64,000 nt of DNA from Prorocentrum cordatum (lineage: Eukaryota; Sar; Dinophyceae; Prorocentrales; Prorocentraceae): the NCBI GenBank assembly GCA_963575745.1, contig CAUYUJ010014560.1, positions 243,834-307,833 of the forward strand, read 5' to 3'. Positions 29,221-43,002 of the stretch are shown here, in pieces. Positions within the stretch are counted from its first letter, which is position 1; each line of letters begins with the position of its first letter. A program made the translations under genes and the position numbers. Below the pieces are notes generated by a model, which did no database searches, was not told where the DNA came from, and was given only the letters and a program-made list of their open reading frames with translations.

Positions 29221-32200
29221 CTTCGAGCCCAGGCCCTGGCGCGCGCTCGCGCTGCGGCGGCCGTCGCCCCGCGGGCTGGGAAGGCTTGCCCCGCGAACCT
29301 GGCCGCCGGCCCCGCTGCTTGCGAGCAAGATCTGCGAAGTGAAAGAGCGCGCTGGGCAGGCCGAGGCAGCCGTCGCGGGCCTCGACCAGGCATCCGGCCC
29401 TCCCCAGATACAAGGCCGGCCAGGGGCCGAGGACGTAAGTGACGGGGCGACGAACGCCAAGGTCCTCGCACCCCTGGCGGCGGACCCTCCTCGCGGCGAA
29501 TCGGGGCGGGCCAGTCCGGCGGCAGGGTGGCCGCCGGCGGCGCCGGCGAGCGGCTGGAGACGGGGGGGCCGCCCCTCCGGCGCGCGCGCCCGCCCCGCCG
29601 CAGGAGTAACACTACGGGCGCCAATGGCGCCTCAACTTTGCCCGCCTTCGCTGTCTCGCAGAATTCCGCGGCGACGCCGCCCCGGACTTTCAGCAGGAAT
29701 TCCTGGATGCCCGTCCGCCCCCAGCTGGAACACAGGAAATTCACAAATTAACGCGCGGGTCCATTTCTTAGAAGAGACCTGGCCAGTCGACCGGCGCAAT
29801 ATACAGCTGGCGAATCCTGCCGCCGCCTCTGCTAAGCTTGTCCTGCTAGGTTTTGCGCCATTGATCTCGGTCTCGAATTATTAGCGCCCCCATGGGCGCC
29901 GAAGCACAGAGAACATGGCTCTCCAATCTAACCTGGGGGGGGCCCCGCGCTGTCGAAAATTTCCCTCGCTAGTCGGCGACGATTTCAGCTCCCCCCGTCC
30001 GTCCTCCGCAGGTTTGATTTCTCGGGCGCAGCGGCTGCTGCGCGGCGGCGCCTCGGGGGCGACGCATTTCACCGAGGAGTAGAAGCCGCAGACGGACTTC
30101 TGTCTGACACCCAAATCCCTCTTCCCTCTCGCCTCAGGCACTGCTACGGATTATACTTTCGGGGCCAAAGGTCTCTCAAGGAACCGTCCGGTCACCCAGG
30201 GGGTCGACTTGGACTGCGAGGTTCTCCTCGCGCGCCTGCGCAAGCTAGAAATGTCCCCCGCGAGTCCGCCGCTCGGCCCCTTGCCCGAACTTCCGCCGCG
30301 GACCAACCTCGCCTCGGCAGCCGACCTCATTGGCCGCCAGATGCAATGCAATTTTCCCACCAAATCAAACAGAGGCTTCTTGATTTGTTCTAGGCGGGCC
30401 TGGTGGAGGCCATGGGCGCCACTCTGAATTCCGTCATGGGCCTCTCCCTGGACCGCGCTTGGCGCTGCCGCGGGCCGAGCGTTTCCTGGGGGGCCATCCG
30501 GCCCCAGGCGCCAGGGTCGCGAGCAGCTGCTCCAATGGGCGGTTCTCACCACGGCAGTGCACCGGGCCATTGCGATGAAAGAACACTTAGAAGAGTCGAT
30601 GCAGGCCTAGCGCCAAATTGCCCCGAATGGGGGGCGCCTGGCGACCTCGACAAGGCCAGCGGTGGCGCTACTAGGCCCTGAATCGACAGCGCTCGGGTAG
30701 GCCCTAGAGACAGATCTCCGCCGCGAAAAGGAGGGCGGCGCCGAGGCCTGGCGGGGCCGGCGGGCCCGCCAGGCCACGTCCTCGTTAGTCGAGAGGCCCG
30801 CGGATGGACGAAGGATGCGCCGGCATGGCAGCCCACTCGCGTCCGCGCGGGCGCCTCCTGGACGGTTAGGCCTTCCGCCGCGCTCGAAGGCGAGGCCGCG
30901 CGATTGTCGCGATTTTGGCAGTCGGTCCGGCCCCCCGCCGACTCGAGCCCTTCCCTCCAGAGGGGCCCTCCCTCCCAGGCTCTCCGCCGGCGACGCGCGG
31001 GAGGCCTTGCCGTCTTTCCCTGTGAAGACGGCGCAGATCTTCGATGGCTTCCGCCCTCGGGGCCTCTCCCTCCTCGACGGCGGTCATCTGGAAGTGATCG
31101 ATGCCTTCTACTTTGCTGTAGAGCAACGCGGTTGCTTCCCCGCGGCCGCCCGGGCCATTGAATCGACGTTGCCGCGGAAGGCCCAGGCGCGCCACCTTCC
31201 AAGGGCACTGCGCCGATCCCTACGCCGCGCAGGATCTGAGCCACGCGCCGCCAACCCCTGGCGCGGGCTTGGGAGGCGCTATCGGCCGGCAAGAGAATCG
31301 ATCGATTGAGGAGACAATCGCCCTCTGGGCCGCTGTGCCTGAAAGCGCTAGCGCGCGCGGTGGGGCAGCCTGCGCGGCCGCCCTGCCATTGGGCATGGCG
31401 GACTACAATGAGCGCGTAGATTGCGCGATCCTGATGGGGCGCGCGCGGCGGGCGCACTCAGTGAAAGAGCTCTCGGCGCCCGATCGATGCGGGGGCAGGC
31501 GCATTGTCGCGACGCGAGACCTGGCGATAGATGTAGGCCATTCTCGCCGCGGCCCCGCCGCCGGATTGCGATTTCGCAACATCTGCAATGCAAATCTACG
31601 CACTTGAGCCGTTAGAAAGCTGGTATGTCAGGGGCCGGGAATTGGCCTTCTCATGGTTCATATATGATTTCCTCCAGGGGCTTACCAGGAGCTCCCCTGA
31701 CGAGGTCAACTTTATTGCTGACGGGAGCGGCCGACTTGCACGCGGTCGTAAGACTTGATCTCACAAATCTCGACTGCCGCCGCAAAGTCGGTCACCCTTG
31801 CCCGCCGCGCAAGGTTGAGGGTGAAGCCATTTCGGGCGCTGGACAAGCGCGGCGCCGCCGCTTAATCATCCGCCCGCAATCTCGGCATCGATTTTGCTGC
31901 GGGTAACCTTCGTGAGTTATCAACTAATCGACCGATCCTCAACGGCCGGATGGACAAGCGACTCCGGGAAATCTATGCCGCGAGTCCAAATCAATTCGGC
32001 GCGCGCGGGGTCGAGGTCACCGCCTTTGACCATGCCGCAGTGGCGCCTGGCAGAATTTTGCCCGCGATGCTGGTTGGTGCAAGAAGCGATTCCAGATCGC
32101 GGTCAGTCTCGCTGGCGGCCCACGAGGGCACCGCCTGGAGGCGCGGACTTGCGCCCGCCCTCCTTGCCTGGAAGTCGGGCGCCGACCGCTCTGTCACCGA

Positions 32201-34870
32201 CCCCATCCCCTTGCTCCGCCCCCTCCCCCTCGCCCAGCCTATCCCGGCGCGCCCCCCTGGCGCGCGGCCCTGGATGAGGGGGCCACTCGGCGCCGGAGCC
32301 CTGTCCCTGGCCCGCGTGGGCCGGCGGTTCCAGGGAGGCATTGGCCCCTCGCCGCGTTTCAAAATTTACGGTGCTCAAATTTCAGGAATATTGGGCCCAC
32401 GGCCACTCAAATAACATAGCGGGCAAACTATGGAAACCAGCGCCCGTCGCGCTGGATTTCAGCGTGGCCAGGGACGCGCCGGCGGATGTGAGTTTCTCGC
32501 CCGCGGCCGACATGTCGTACTTGACCAGTGGACGTGGAACGGTGATCCCGATGCCTTGCAACGCGTCGGTAAGCGGGACCGGGTCCTTGATTCCATAGAA
32601 CCGCCTCCCCTCTGCCTTGAACTCGGCGATCGCTTTCGCCCTAGCCGGGCCGGGCCCCCCATCTCCCACCGCCGATCTGGATGGACACCTGGATTCGTCG
32701 AGTCTTTCGGAATACTTTTCATCCGGGCCTTCCTATGCACGGGGCCATCTGTCTGCGCTGCGTCGGGGGTCAGATATCGCGGGTCGAAATAGAAAGCCGC
32801 GCGAAGCTGCGTCGTCTTGTTACTGCCCGTCAGCGGCAGAGGCTGACTATGCTCCTCGCGAGACTGACTCGTTGTGACGACGTTGCGCTCGAGGTCGCCC
32901 GTCTGTAGATTCTAGGTGGTTCGCGCCATGATCTGTTCGAACTTGGGCCCTCCCCTTTCGGGGGCAGCTAAGAACATATTTTGTCTTGCAAGGGTGCCCG
33001 GCGCATCGGCCCACGAGCCGCCCCCAACGCCAATGAATCGCGCGACTCTCCGCTTAGCTCCCGCAGGCAACGGCGGGAGGAGGCCCCGAGGGCCCCCCGT
33101 CGTCCGTCGGGCCCTCTCCCACCGCATCCACGGCCGCCCCCCTGCTCCGTCGCTATGGGCAGGGGGCGGCGGCATCTCAACCTCAGCGATGCTTCCAGCT
33201 GGCCCGCTCGAAGACGCGGATCCGCCCCCAGACGACTGGCCGCTGCCCGGGGCTTCTTCGGCATACTCTCGGCAACGTAGTCTCCCACGGCAGGTCTCCC
33301 AGATCGACCGAAGGCATCGTCACAGGCCCGTGATGTTGATGTGGACCTAAGGGCCACACGGCCGAACAATCAGACTGAACAATCCCCCGCGTCGCCCCGA
33401 GCACACGGTGGACAAAGGCAAAAAACAATCCAGCGGAAAAAGCAAAACAATCAAGGGCCGACGCAACGGCCGATCGCGAAAAAAAAAAAACATGAACCAA
33501 CAAAAAAAAAAACAGTTTTCTTGTTCATACCACGCGGCGCACCAGTAGCCGTAACGTCCGCTCGCGCTCTGGCGTTTGAAGGTTCGGCCGTCGTCGCAGT
33601 GGTTCCCTTGAAACCCTGGAGCTCCAAGCGAAGAGGCCACTGGCACGCGAACCAAACCACGATCGGAACCGCAAGGAAGACGACAGGTAGGTCGAACGCC
33701 CCGCGTGTGGATCGCACCCAAAAGGACGATCCAGCAAGAGTCCCAATGATCATGCTTGGAAGCCTCATCGACTCAAGTCGCCACGCCCCTCACGCAGATC
33801 TAGCACACAAGAAACGCCGACTGCAACCACTCTGATGCGCACCTCTGACGCCCGAGCGACAAGTCGGCACCCCTCACGCGGATGGCGCTGCAGAGGGAGA
33901 CCCAGCCGCGGCACGGTGCTTTTATGTGATAAGGGACGGAGGGGGAGGTGTTTGGACGAGAAAACAGGAATGATAAGGTGGAAAGAACGATGTGGATATT
34001 TAAAGGAAGAGGGCAGGGCCCAGGAGTGACGGAAAACACATACCAAGTCCCCGCAGAGTGGCAAATGAAGAACAAAGAGGTAGACCAAAGAAGAGGAGGA
34101 CATGAGAGGCGAGAGAGGGGTTGGGGCAAGCAGAGAAAAGAAACGATACAACAACACCACGGACATTAGCACGCGCGGTGGGTTAGCTGGGCGGTCCTGG
34201 TGCCAGCTGGTTCACCGCGAACAAGGGGTGGGGGGAAGGAGCGGCGGGGATTGCATTTCAAACCGATTGCCGACTCGAATTGGGAGTGGGGTAGGGGGGG
34301 TATTGATGAAACGGAGGTCGCGGCAGAAAGTGGCCCAGGAGCCCAGACAGGAAACCCGACAATGATGTAAACCAGACATGGGGGCATGGGGGAACCGTTC
34401 CGAGTCGGCAACTGGTTCGAATGAAGGATCCTCCTCTCGTACGGCCCTCCGTCGCCATACCTTCTTCTACTTGTCGCCTTCCTCATGTCCTCCCGCATCC
34501 CCCTGTCATCTCCGTGCGTTGTTCTCATTCTTCGTCCCTCGCTATCCTCTCCCCCCTCCTCCCACCCTCACGTTGTCATCATTTTTCGTACTCCTCCTCA
34601 TCCTCGTTGGTATCCTCATCCTTTATCCGCCGTACCCTCTCACCGCATCCACACTCATCACTTGCAATCATCACCGCCATTCCTTATCCTCATTCCTCCT
34701 ACTCCGCCTGATCCGCTGCCAGTTCCCAGTCTGACGGCATCCCTCTGAACGAAATCGTTGCCCCTGAGGCCCCCTCAGGAGGGGCGAGATCAGACGAGCG
34801 GACAGGCGGAGAACAGACGAACGGGCAGGGGGAGGCACTCTGCGACCGCGCAGGTCTTGTCGGTTAGGCG
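29221..34870. other. Long region without a supported gene
   Basis: GC-rich to about 33350. Overlapping ORFs on both strands lack recognisable domains. A 56-residue plus-strand ORF at 31590-31760 (MQIYALEPLESW...) and a minus-strand 95-residue ORF at 32382-32669 (…EGRRFYGIKDPVPLTDALQG) are the most protein-like pieces, but neither has context and I cannot name either. 33480-33520 has A runs; 34480-34700 is pyrimidine-rich (TCC, CTCAT). Confidence 0.4.
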
Positions 34871-35177
34871 CCTGCAAGTCACGTGGGCGACGTCATCTCC
34901 GTCGCCCGCTGGATTCTAGATGCGCTCGAAAACTCGCAGCCGAGCATTGGCCACTGAAGCAATTGCTGGCGGGGCTCCTGGGGGTGCGTTTGCTTTGGGG
35001 ATATGGTGTTTCTCTCTGTCCTGGTGGCACCCCCCCTGGGAGAGCGAGGCCGCGGGGCATTAGCGGGCAGACGGCCCTGAGGTGCCGACACCAGCGAGCT
35101 TGGGGCGCCGATGCCAGCTAGCAAACAAAAGAAACAGCGAGCTTGAGAGGCTGGGCGGTGGCGCACAGGGGGGCTGC

Positions 35178-35447
35178 CTACGAGGCCGAAACCAGTGGGC
35201 CGATCTTCTTCTGGATGCCGTCGTGGAGCTGATTCAGCTTCCCGCCGAGGTTGGACGTGAACTCCATATGCACTTTCGCCACTGTGACGGCCATCGCCGA
35301 CGGGTCCTTGACCTTCTTGTATGTGTTCATTATCATCCAGCTCGTGTGCGTGACCTTCGCCTTCTTGATAGCGTCGGCCTCCTCCTGTGACCACGAGACC
35401 CCTGGAACGCCGTAGGCCTTCAACTGGACGTTCAGGGCAGCAAACTC
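35178..35447 (-). CDS. Gene 1, exon 3 (C-terminus, 89 residues)
   Basis: Minus-strand acceptor CACCTAG precedes an open frame that starts EFAALNVQLKAYGVPGVSW, continues through SQEEADAIKKAK, and ends KKIGPLVSAS with TAG at 35180-35178. The exon starts in phase 0, matching the phase-0 end of exon 2 at 36696. The joined junction would read SFRE/EFAALNV. The protein is helical and charged, like the rest of gene 1. No domain is recognised. The 1,248-bp intron upstream contains a type B composite repeat. A separate small gene is possible, but phase, strand and style favour the join. Confidence 0.6.
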   Translation of the reverse strand, partial: EFAALNVQLKAYGVPGVSWSQEEADAIKKAKVTHTSWMIMNTYKKVKDPSAMAVTVAKVHMEFTSNLGGKLNQLHDGIQKKIGPLVSAS

Positions 35448-35789
35448 CTAGGTGCACGCTGGATGATGTACTGTGCTATGCGATGTAATGTCATGGCGGG
35501 ATGTGCCATGCTGCGCTGTGTTGTGAAACAGCGTCCCAGAGCATAGCATCGCAAAGCATAACAACCGCAATGGCAATCTGAACGCATGCGTTGCATTACG
35601 TTGACACAAACATCAAATGGCCGTGCCGATCCAAAAACCACAGTGCCGCGTAGCACGCTACTGCATAGTGTAGCATACCCGCATCGCATAGCCATGAATA
35701 GCACAGCTTGGCGCACCAGGGTTGCGTGCGATTGCATTGCGCAGCATTTCAAGCGATATCATCGCATGCCGTGCTGCACTACCATTATT

Positions 35790-35946
35790 CCCGAACCAGT
35801 GCTTGCACCTGGGGTGCTTACTTGGCTTAACCATCTCGGGGTGACTGGCGGCTTTTGCGGGCGGTGCCGCCCGTCGCCTCCATAGCGGTCGCCGTCGTTG
35901 CCTCCGCCGTTTGGGGCGATTGGCGGTTTTTGCGGGCGGCGCCGCC

Positions 35947-35978
<32 letters not shown>

Positions 35979-36420
35979 CCGCCGTTCGGGGCGAGAGGCG
36001 GCGTGTGCGGGCGGTGCCGTTCGTCGCCGCCGTCGTTGCCGCGTATATTGTACCACCTAGGTTGCACCACACATATTGCGCAGCAGGTATTGCATTACAC
36101 AGGTTGTCGCGCGTAAATTGCACCGCATAGGTTGTACCACATAGATTACACCACATCTATTAGACCGCCTATATTGCACGACATAGATTGCCGCGCGCAA
36201 GTGGCACCACATAGATTGGACCGCATACATTGCATTATATAGGTTGCACCGCCCATATTGCACCACATAGATTGCATGGCATATGTTGAACGGCATACGC
36301 TGCATCACATAGGTTGCATCGCATACATTGCACCACATCGGTGACACCGCATATACTGCAAGGGAACGGGCGTATTGGTTGGGGTCCACGCTGGCTAACA
36401 TAGATTTCTCGAGGGACCAG
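35790..36420 (-). repeat. Type B composite repeat in intron 2 of gene 1
   Basis: On the plus strand it contains GGCTTAACCATCTCGGGG (35824-35841); then several copies of a unit with GCGGGCGGCGCCGCCCGTCG (35855-36030); then an array of CATAGATTGCACC/CATAGGTTGCACC units (about 36045-36350); then a terminal GTCCACGCTGGCTAAC. The same order and orientation recur at 51340-51970. Confidence 0.85.
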
Positions 36421-36695
36421 TGCGATCGGTAACGCACCTGTTGTCACAAACATATGCAAGCCAACATTGGCCCATAACTCCCACCATGGCTTTTATATGT
36501 CGAGGCTGACGCCTTCAGCTCCCCTGACTGCCCCCCTAAACTGTAGCGAACCTCCCCACAGGACCAACCCTCGGAGCCCCAGGAGTGCCCCGAGTGAATA
36601 CACAGACCCTGAGAGGGTCCAGCGCGGCAGGGATCATTCAAGACTCGCTTAATCAAACACGCTCGAGCCCATGGAAGACTTTGGGCCCATCGGAC

Positions 36696-39600
36696 CTCAC
36701 GAAAACTTGACACCCCAGCATTCAAATCCTTCTCGAGCGCCGTCCACTCCTTCTTCAGCCCGCCCGCCGTCGAGTTCTCTCCCAGGAGGGTCTTGTCGCA
36801 ATGCTCCTGCAGCATCTTGAAGGACTTCCCTTTGAACCCGCGCTCCCACTCCGCGTCGGGTAGCCCGCCGCAGTTGCGCTTCAAGGACTGGAGCTTCTCC
36901 GTCAGCTCATCCTGCTTGATTCGCTTGATCTTCTCGCCCACGCTCTCGAGCTTGATGCCCGTCACCTTCTTGAGCTTGGACGCGGCGGAGACGAGCGCCT
37001 GGATACCTGGGTGATCACGGTGCTCCGACGAAGTGATGTCTTTGTTCACGAGGCCGTCCCACTTAACCCTCGCAGCGTTGAGCTCGTGGGTGATTGACCT
37101 GGACTGGTGATCTCCACGAGCGATGGCCGTCAAGTCTGGCTCGGCATCCCCCCCGTCCCACTTGAAGTACGTCTCCACTGCTTCGCAAGCACGGGCCAGG
37201 TTCGAGACTGACGTGAGCGCACTGCCGACGACGAGAAGCAAATTGCTCGACGCAGAGCTCCCCGCAAGCTGGTAAGCAAACACGTTCTTGAGCACCCCGA
37301 TCGCGTGCACGATGGCGTCGCAGACATCCTGCTTCAACTCGTCCTTCGCCGTGGCGTGAACCATGGAGGATACGAGTGTGCAAACAGCTTCGAGCTCGGA
37401 AGGCTGGCGATTGTTGTCACTCAGCTTCTCTGCGCAATCATGAAGCCTCTGAACGAGCTCCACCGTCAACTCTGCGGACTCCTTCTCGCACTCTGCCTGC
37501 ACCTCCGTGACGATAGCGGTGAACAGCTCGGTGCTCTCGGCCTCGCTCGCCGCTACGGTCGCGGCCTGGAGCTCGGCGAGGACGGTGTTGAGCTCCGGGT
37601 TGAAGGGGAACTGGACGGCAGCTTCGCGCATCATGTCCAAGGCGGATGTGGCCTCACCTTCCTGCGGCGATGGCCTGGCATTGATCACCGATACATACTT
37701 CAAGCACTTGCTGACGATGCGATGCATGATAGTCCCGTGCATTCGGCTCGACGGTTCCAACCTCCCCATGATCTTGGCAGCGTTAACCAGCTTCGATTTC
37801 AAGCTATTCATCTGGTCTGAGAGGTTGAACGCAGCCTCGCCATCGCCCTCGAGGACGATCTCTTCCCTCAGCTCTTCCACCAACTCATCGAAGTCCGAGA
37901 TGACGCCATCCAACGATTTGACGTACATGTGGATCTCGGTCACAACCCTGCTGTACTTCTCATGGTTCTGGATTGCCAGGGCGAAGGTCTTCCGCAACTT
38001 CTCTGAGCACCGTGTCTCGGCCAGCAGCAGGACGCCCTTGCATCTCTCCTCGAACTCCCCGCTGTCGAAGATCGCCTCGATGTTCATGCAATCCTGGGTG
38101 CCCCGCAGCAGGCGGTTGAGCTCCAAGAAGAACTTCACGGTGACCTCGCCGATATGGCACGATTCCAGCACTCGTGTGATGTACTGTCTCATGTCCACGA
38201 TGATGCTGCTAATGATCTCCTCGTGGCAGCCCGACTCCAGCTTCGGCAGGAACCAGGACTCGCAGAAATACAAGTAAAACCTCTGGATCTTGCACCACTC
38301 GTCGACGGCCGACAATCGGGATAGGCACGGGGCCCGAACGTCGAAGGCCTCGTCCATGGAAGCAGGGAGCGGGATCGGAGCGCAAGCCCTGAACATCGCA
38401 GAAGCAGACTCCTTTGTGACATCAGCCTGCAACATCATATCAACCTTCTTCTTCCAGATGACGGCGTTGGCCACGGGGAGCATGCGGACCTGAGCAGAAA
38501 CCAAAGTATCGTATGACGCCGCCAGCGCGTCGTAGGTGTAAGACCCCTCATGTCGACTGTTGAATCTCTGAGCGTGCCCGAAGAGTTCCAATCTGTTCTT
38601 GAGCTCCTTTATGTTCGCATCTTTGGTCTTGTCGTCGCCGACCCGCTGGGAGTAGTTGGTGGCGTGGTGGTACAGATTACCCAGCTTCGGCGATTGCTGG
38701 GCGACTTCCAAGTCCAGGACGTCTATGTACTTCTGGGCGTCGGCTTTGCCGCCTAACGCAGCGGAGCCCAAACTGATCATGCTCTCGGCGTCGTCCCTCT
38801 TGCTGCATGTCACAGGCTCGTCAAGGTTGAATGTTGCCGTCTGCCTCGGGGTGCTTGCGACATCGTCCATGCCGACGTCGTCCAACGTCCCTGCCATCAT
38901 GATGTCGCCAGGGCCCCCTTCGCGCTCGCGAGGCAACGCGCCACTCGAGCAAGGCTGTCCAAGCGAGGCAGCGAGCCTCTCCATCGCATCCAGGTTGCCG
39001 TCGCGCGCCGCTGGCGTCATCGGAGTATCTGCAGCCGACGACGCTTCCCCACGCATCTGCATCCTCATGGCCCCTGGCGTCAAAGGCATGTGCGCGCCCG
39101 TGGCCACCACCTCGCTGCTGCCCCACTCGTCCATGGTGAAACCTAGCGGGTGGAGCTTCGGCTCACCATGCGCATCGAACAAGCTCGCTGGGAGGGAGTT
39201 CATGCCATCGGCGAAGCTCTTCCAAGGAACCTTGAGGCGCGACATCTCCTTCTTGGCCGTGTCCGCGGCCACATCCTTCGCCTGGTCCTCGTAGTAGTGA
39301 CGGTCCGACGGCATCATGGGCGTGTTGATCTCCGTCGCGAGGCCTGCGCTGACTTCAACCATCCTGAAACCGCTCCACGGCACAGGCCTGTAGAGCCACA
39401 CCTTCTCGAACTCCATGCTGCCGTCCTCCTTCATGGCCATCATCGTCGGGTGCTCGGGCTTGGGAAACCGCTGCGTCATCTTCTTCCCGTGGACCTTCTC
39501 CCACTCATCCTTGTTCACGGCAGTCGCCAGACGATGCGCTCTGCAACCCCACTGGGCGACATGCCCGACGCTCTGTGGTAAGCCCCACGGCCTCGCATCG

Positions 39601-39788
39601 GTGCCACGCAAGTTGCCGTTGCGCTCGACCTGGTCCATCTTGGCCCGCTGCTCGGGCTCCTTCATGCGCTCGCACGCGTCACTGATGCCGTTCTGCGGGC
39701 AGCCCTTCTGGTAGATGCCCAGGTGGCGTTGGCAGATCATGGCCCTCTTCATTGCAACGGGGTCGAACACGACGTGGCCAGGATTCTC
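36696..39788 (-). CDS. Gene 1, exon 2 (1,031 codons), uncharacterised helical protein
   Basis: Open minus-strand frame preceded by acceptor TTCTCCACAG (AG at 39790-39789). It starts ENPGHVVFDPVAMKRAMICQ, has Cys/His residues near its start (CQRH, GCPQNG), then a region with QWGCRAHRLATAV and PEHPTMMAMKEDG, an acidic linker, and from about 38600 a long series of amphipathic helices to the end. The frame runs on past 36696, but the last part (WAQSLPWARAC onward) loses protein character, so I end the exon at GAG/GTCCGA; GGG/GTGTCA (exon end 36708) is an alternative of equal phase. Exon length is a multiple of three with phase 0 at both ends. No known enzyme motif is visible. The helical array suggests a scaffold or interaction role, which is only inference. 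Introns on both sides hold composite repeats. Confidence 0.75.
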
Positions 39789-39899
39789 CTGTGGAGAAGC
39801 CGACACAATACGCCATGTTTGGCCACGCCACCGATCATCAGACCCACGATATCATCCCCCTGGACAGAATGGCACCGCATCCCCTGGAAGGAAGACTCC

Positions 39900-42800
39900 C
39901 CAGGGATGGAAGGTCACGGAACTTGGGTCTAGAGTCTAGGGCCCCCTCCGGTCAGATCGGAAAGGTTCGGGGCCGTTCGAGAATTAAGACCTCAGGGTCT
40001 CAGGCTCGATGTGTCTCTGTGAGATCCAGACTACGAGAATGCGTATCTTAGGGGCTTTATGTCGTAGTGCACATGGCCTAGGGTCTCAGTCGAAGTACTG
40101 TGTTGGGGTCCATTTATGGGGGCGCGCGTTTGCAGATCCCCGACCAGTGCTTGCTCTGAACCCAAGAGGGGTTCCCCACAAAAGGGGAGGGCGGATGTAA
40201 AACTTTACTCCCAGGGGGGGGGGGGAATAAAACTTCGAACCTCAAAACGGATGCGGACGCATCTCGCGCGAATCTGCCAACGCGTTTCGGTGCTACTCGT
40301 GGCAAAACAATATGTTCTGAATGCGGAAGGCTACCACAGATGGCCGAGAGCACGCCTTGCACGAGAATGTGCAACGCGTTCTGGCACCAACCGTTGCAAA
40401 CATGTATGCTGAATCCCGTGCGCTACAACTGGTGGCCGAGAACACACATCTCAAGTACCCCTGCGAACGCGACGCAATGGATCCCCCCCCCCCGATGCCG
40501 AAACTCAGCGAATTCTGATGGGCACGTATTCTGAGAGTAATTGCAAGCACGTCCGACCGCAGCCATCGAAGAGATGGCCCACACAGACAACGAACGAACA
40601 TCCAAATGCAAAGCCGATGTTTCTGTTAGTTACTTTGCGAAACACACTTTTCTGTGCCCCCGAGGTGGAGTGTGGTCTGAGGGTGGGTGGGGTGTGTGGG
40701 GGGGGGGGGGGGGCATCTTACTCTGTGAGCTCCCGACATGCGGTGACGTTTTCGGCCACAGGAAAATATGCGAGCTATGTCTAAACGTTCGTAGCTCTTT
40801 GTTCGGGAAACGACCCCCTTCTCGAAAAACCAAATCCCGCGCCACTGGCCCAGCCCACGTTCCAACTCACCGTCTCAATTAGCCTGGCGAAGGACCCAAC
40901 CATATGCAAATGTTACCATCGTTGCGTGCAACGCATTCGGAGGAGCCCCATCTAGTGCAAACGTGTGAAGGGGTGTGCCAAAAAGTTGCGCGGTGGATGC
41001 ATGCGAAAGCAGCCACTGGGGCCGTTGGTAGAATTCCCCATGGGGCCACGCAGCGCGTGAGGGGTCCGCCGAAAAAGGTGCGGTGGGCGCATGCGCACGT
41101 AGCCACTGGGGCCGTCAGTGGAGTAGCCACCATGCGGACGGCACCATTGGGACCCCAGGTGGAGCCCCACATGGGGCCACGAAATGCGTGAGGGAGGGCT
41201 GAAATTGGGCGGCGCCGCCATGCGGACGGCGCTATTGGGAGCTCAGGTGGAGCTCCCTATGTGGCCACGAGACGTGTGAGGGGCGTGCCGAAATGGAACG
41301 GCGCCGCCATGCGGACGGCGCCACTGTGACATTGGTCGGGGACACCTTATCGGGCCACGAAGCGTGCGAAGGCTGTGCCGACATGGGGCGGCGCCGCCAT
41401 GCGGGCGGCGCCACTGTGACCTTAGGCCTTAGGTGGGGCTCCCTATGCTAGCCACGAACCGTGTGAGGGGTGTGCCGAAATGGGGCGGCGCCGCCATGCG
41501 GGCGGCGCCATTGTGACCTTAGGTAGAGCCCTTTATGTGACATTGAAACGCGTGAGGGATGTGCCGAAATGTGGCGCTGCCGCCATGCGGGCGACGCCAC
41601 TGCGACACTCGCTGGAGACCCCAATCGGGCCACGAAACGTGTGAGGGGTGTGCCGAAATTGGGCGGCGCCGCCATGCGGACGGCGCCATTGGGACCTTGG
41701 GTGAAGCCACCATACAGGGCCACGAAACGCGTGAGGGGTGTGCCGAAATGTGGCGGCGCCGCCATGTGGACGGCGCCGCTGGGATCTTAGGTGGAGCCCC
41801 CCATGTGGCCACGAAACGTGCGAGCGGTGTGCCAAAATAGGATGGCGCCGCCATGCGGGCAACACCATCTGAACTTTTGGTGGAGCTTCTTATGGGGCCG
41901 CGAAACGTGTGAGGGGTGTGCCGAAATGAGACGGCGCCAACATGCGGACGGCGCCCCTGGAACATTGGGTGGGGCCCCCTTGGCCCTAGCCACGAAACGC
42001 GTGAGGGATGTGCCGACATGGGGCGGCGGCGCCATTCGGACGGCGCCATTGTGACCTTCGGTGGAGCTCCCCATGGGGCCACGAAGCGTGCGAGGGGCGT
42101 GCCGACATGGGGCGGCGCCACCGTGCGGAAGGCGCCAGTGGGATCTAAGGTGGCGCCCTCTTTATGGAGCCACGGAGCGCGTGAGGGGTATGCCGACATG
42201 GGATGGCGCCGCCGTGCGGGCGGCGCCAATGGGACCTTGGGCGGAGATCCATATGGGGCCGCGAAACGCGTGCCAAAATTGGGCGACGCCGCCGTGCGGA
42301 CGGCGCCATCGGGCCAGTGGGTTGACTTCTTGTGCCTTGTGGGGCCACGAAACGTGTGAGGGGTGTGCCGAGATTGGGCGGCGCCGCCATGCAGATGGCG
42401 CCATTGGGACCTCAGGTGGAGCCCCTCATGGGGCCACGAAGCGTTTGAGAAGTGTGCCAAAATGGGCGGCGGCGCCATGCGGACGGCGTCACTATGGCTT
42501 CAGGTGGAGCTCCCAGTATGGCCAAGAGGCGCGTGACGAGTGTGCCACAATGAATGCCGATGAGGGTGACGGTAACAGCGAGGATAAGGATGAGGGTGAT
42601 GGTGATGATGATGACGATGTTGGTGATGATGATGGCCATGTTGATGTTGCTGATGTTCATGATGATCAGGATGTTGGTGGTGATGATGATGCTGATGACG
42701 ACGAGTGCGATGACGGTGACGATGACGGTTGATGATGGTGACATTGTTGATGATGCTGATGTTGGTGAAGATGAGGATGTCAATGACTATGATGATGATG

Positions 42801-42985
42801 GTGATTCCGACAATGATGATGAAGATGGTGGTGATGGTTGTGTTGTTGTTGCTGGTGTTGATGGTGATGATGATGGCGATGCTGATGATGATGGTGTTGC
42901 TGCTGATGGTGATGGTGATGGTGCTGATTGTGATGATGATGATGATGGTGGAGAAGGGGTAGTGGGAGGAGGGAGGAATGGGGGA
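39900..42985 (-). repeat. Type A composite repeat, copy A (fills intron 1 of gene 1)
   Basis: In plus-strand order: a head (39903-40870) with GGTCACGGAACTTGGGTCTA, GGGGGCGCGCGTTTGCAGAT and ATGCGGAAGGCTACCACAGA; TAGCCTGGCGAAGGACCC at 40879; a satellite of about 90 bp per unit (about 41000-42530), each unit with a GGCGCCG...CGGCGCC inverted repeat and GGGGCCACGAA; an ATG/GGTGAT microsatellite (42545-42955); and a GGGAGGAGGGAGG tail. The block occupies nearly all of the intron between 43002 and 39789. ORFs within it follow the satellite period and are not genes. Copy C at 56356-58920 has the same parts in the same order. Confidence 0.9.
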
Positions 42986-43002
42986 GTGGGACGCGGGGCT
43001 GC

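Noticed and set aside
30546-31457. 303-codon minus-strand ORF
   Set aside because: Arg/Gly/Ala/Pro-rich without domains; overlapping plus-strand ORFs are similar in quality.
32382-32669. Minus-strand 95-codon ORF as a bacterial-like gene
   Set aside because: Somewhat protein-like, but no family is recognised, there is no neighbour or signal to support it, and overlapping frames are equally open.
40900-42530. Several 80-320-codon ORFs on both strands
   Set aside because: Period of about 90 bp (divisible by 3) in the satellite keeps frames open; the peptides are repetitive and antisense pairs look alike.
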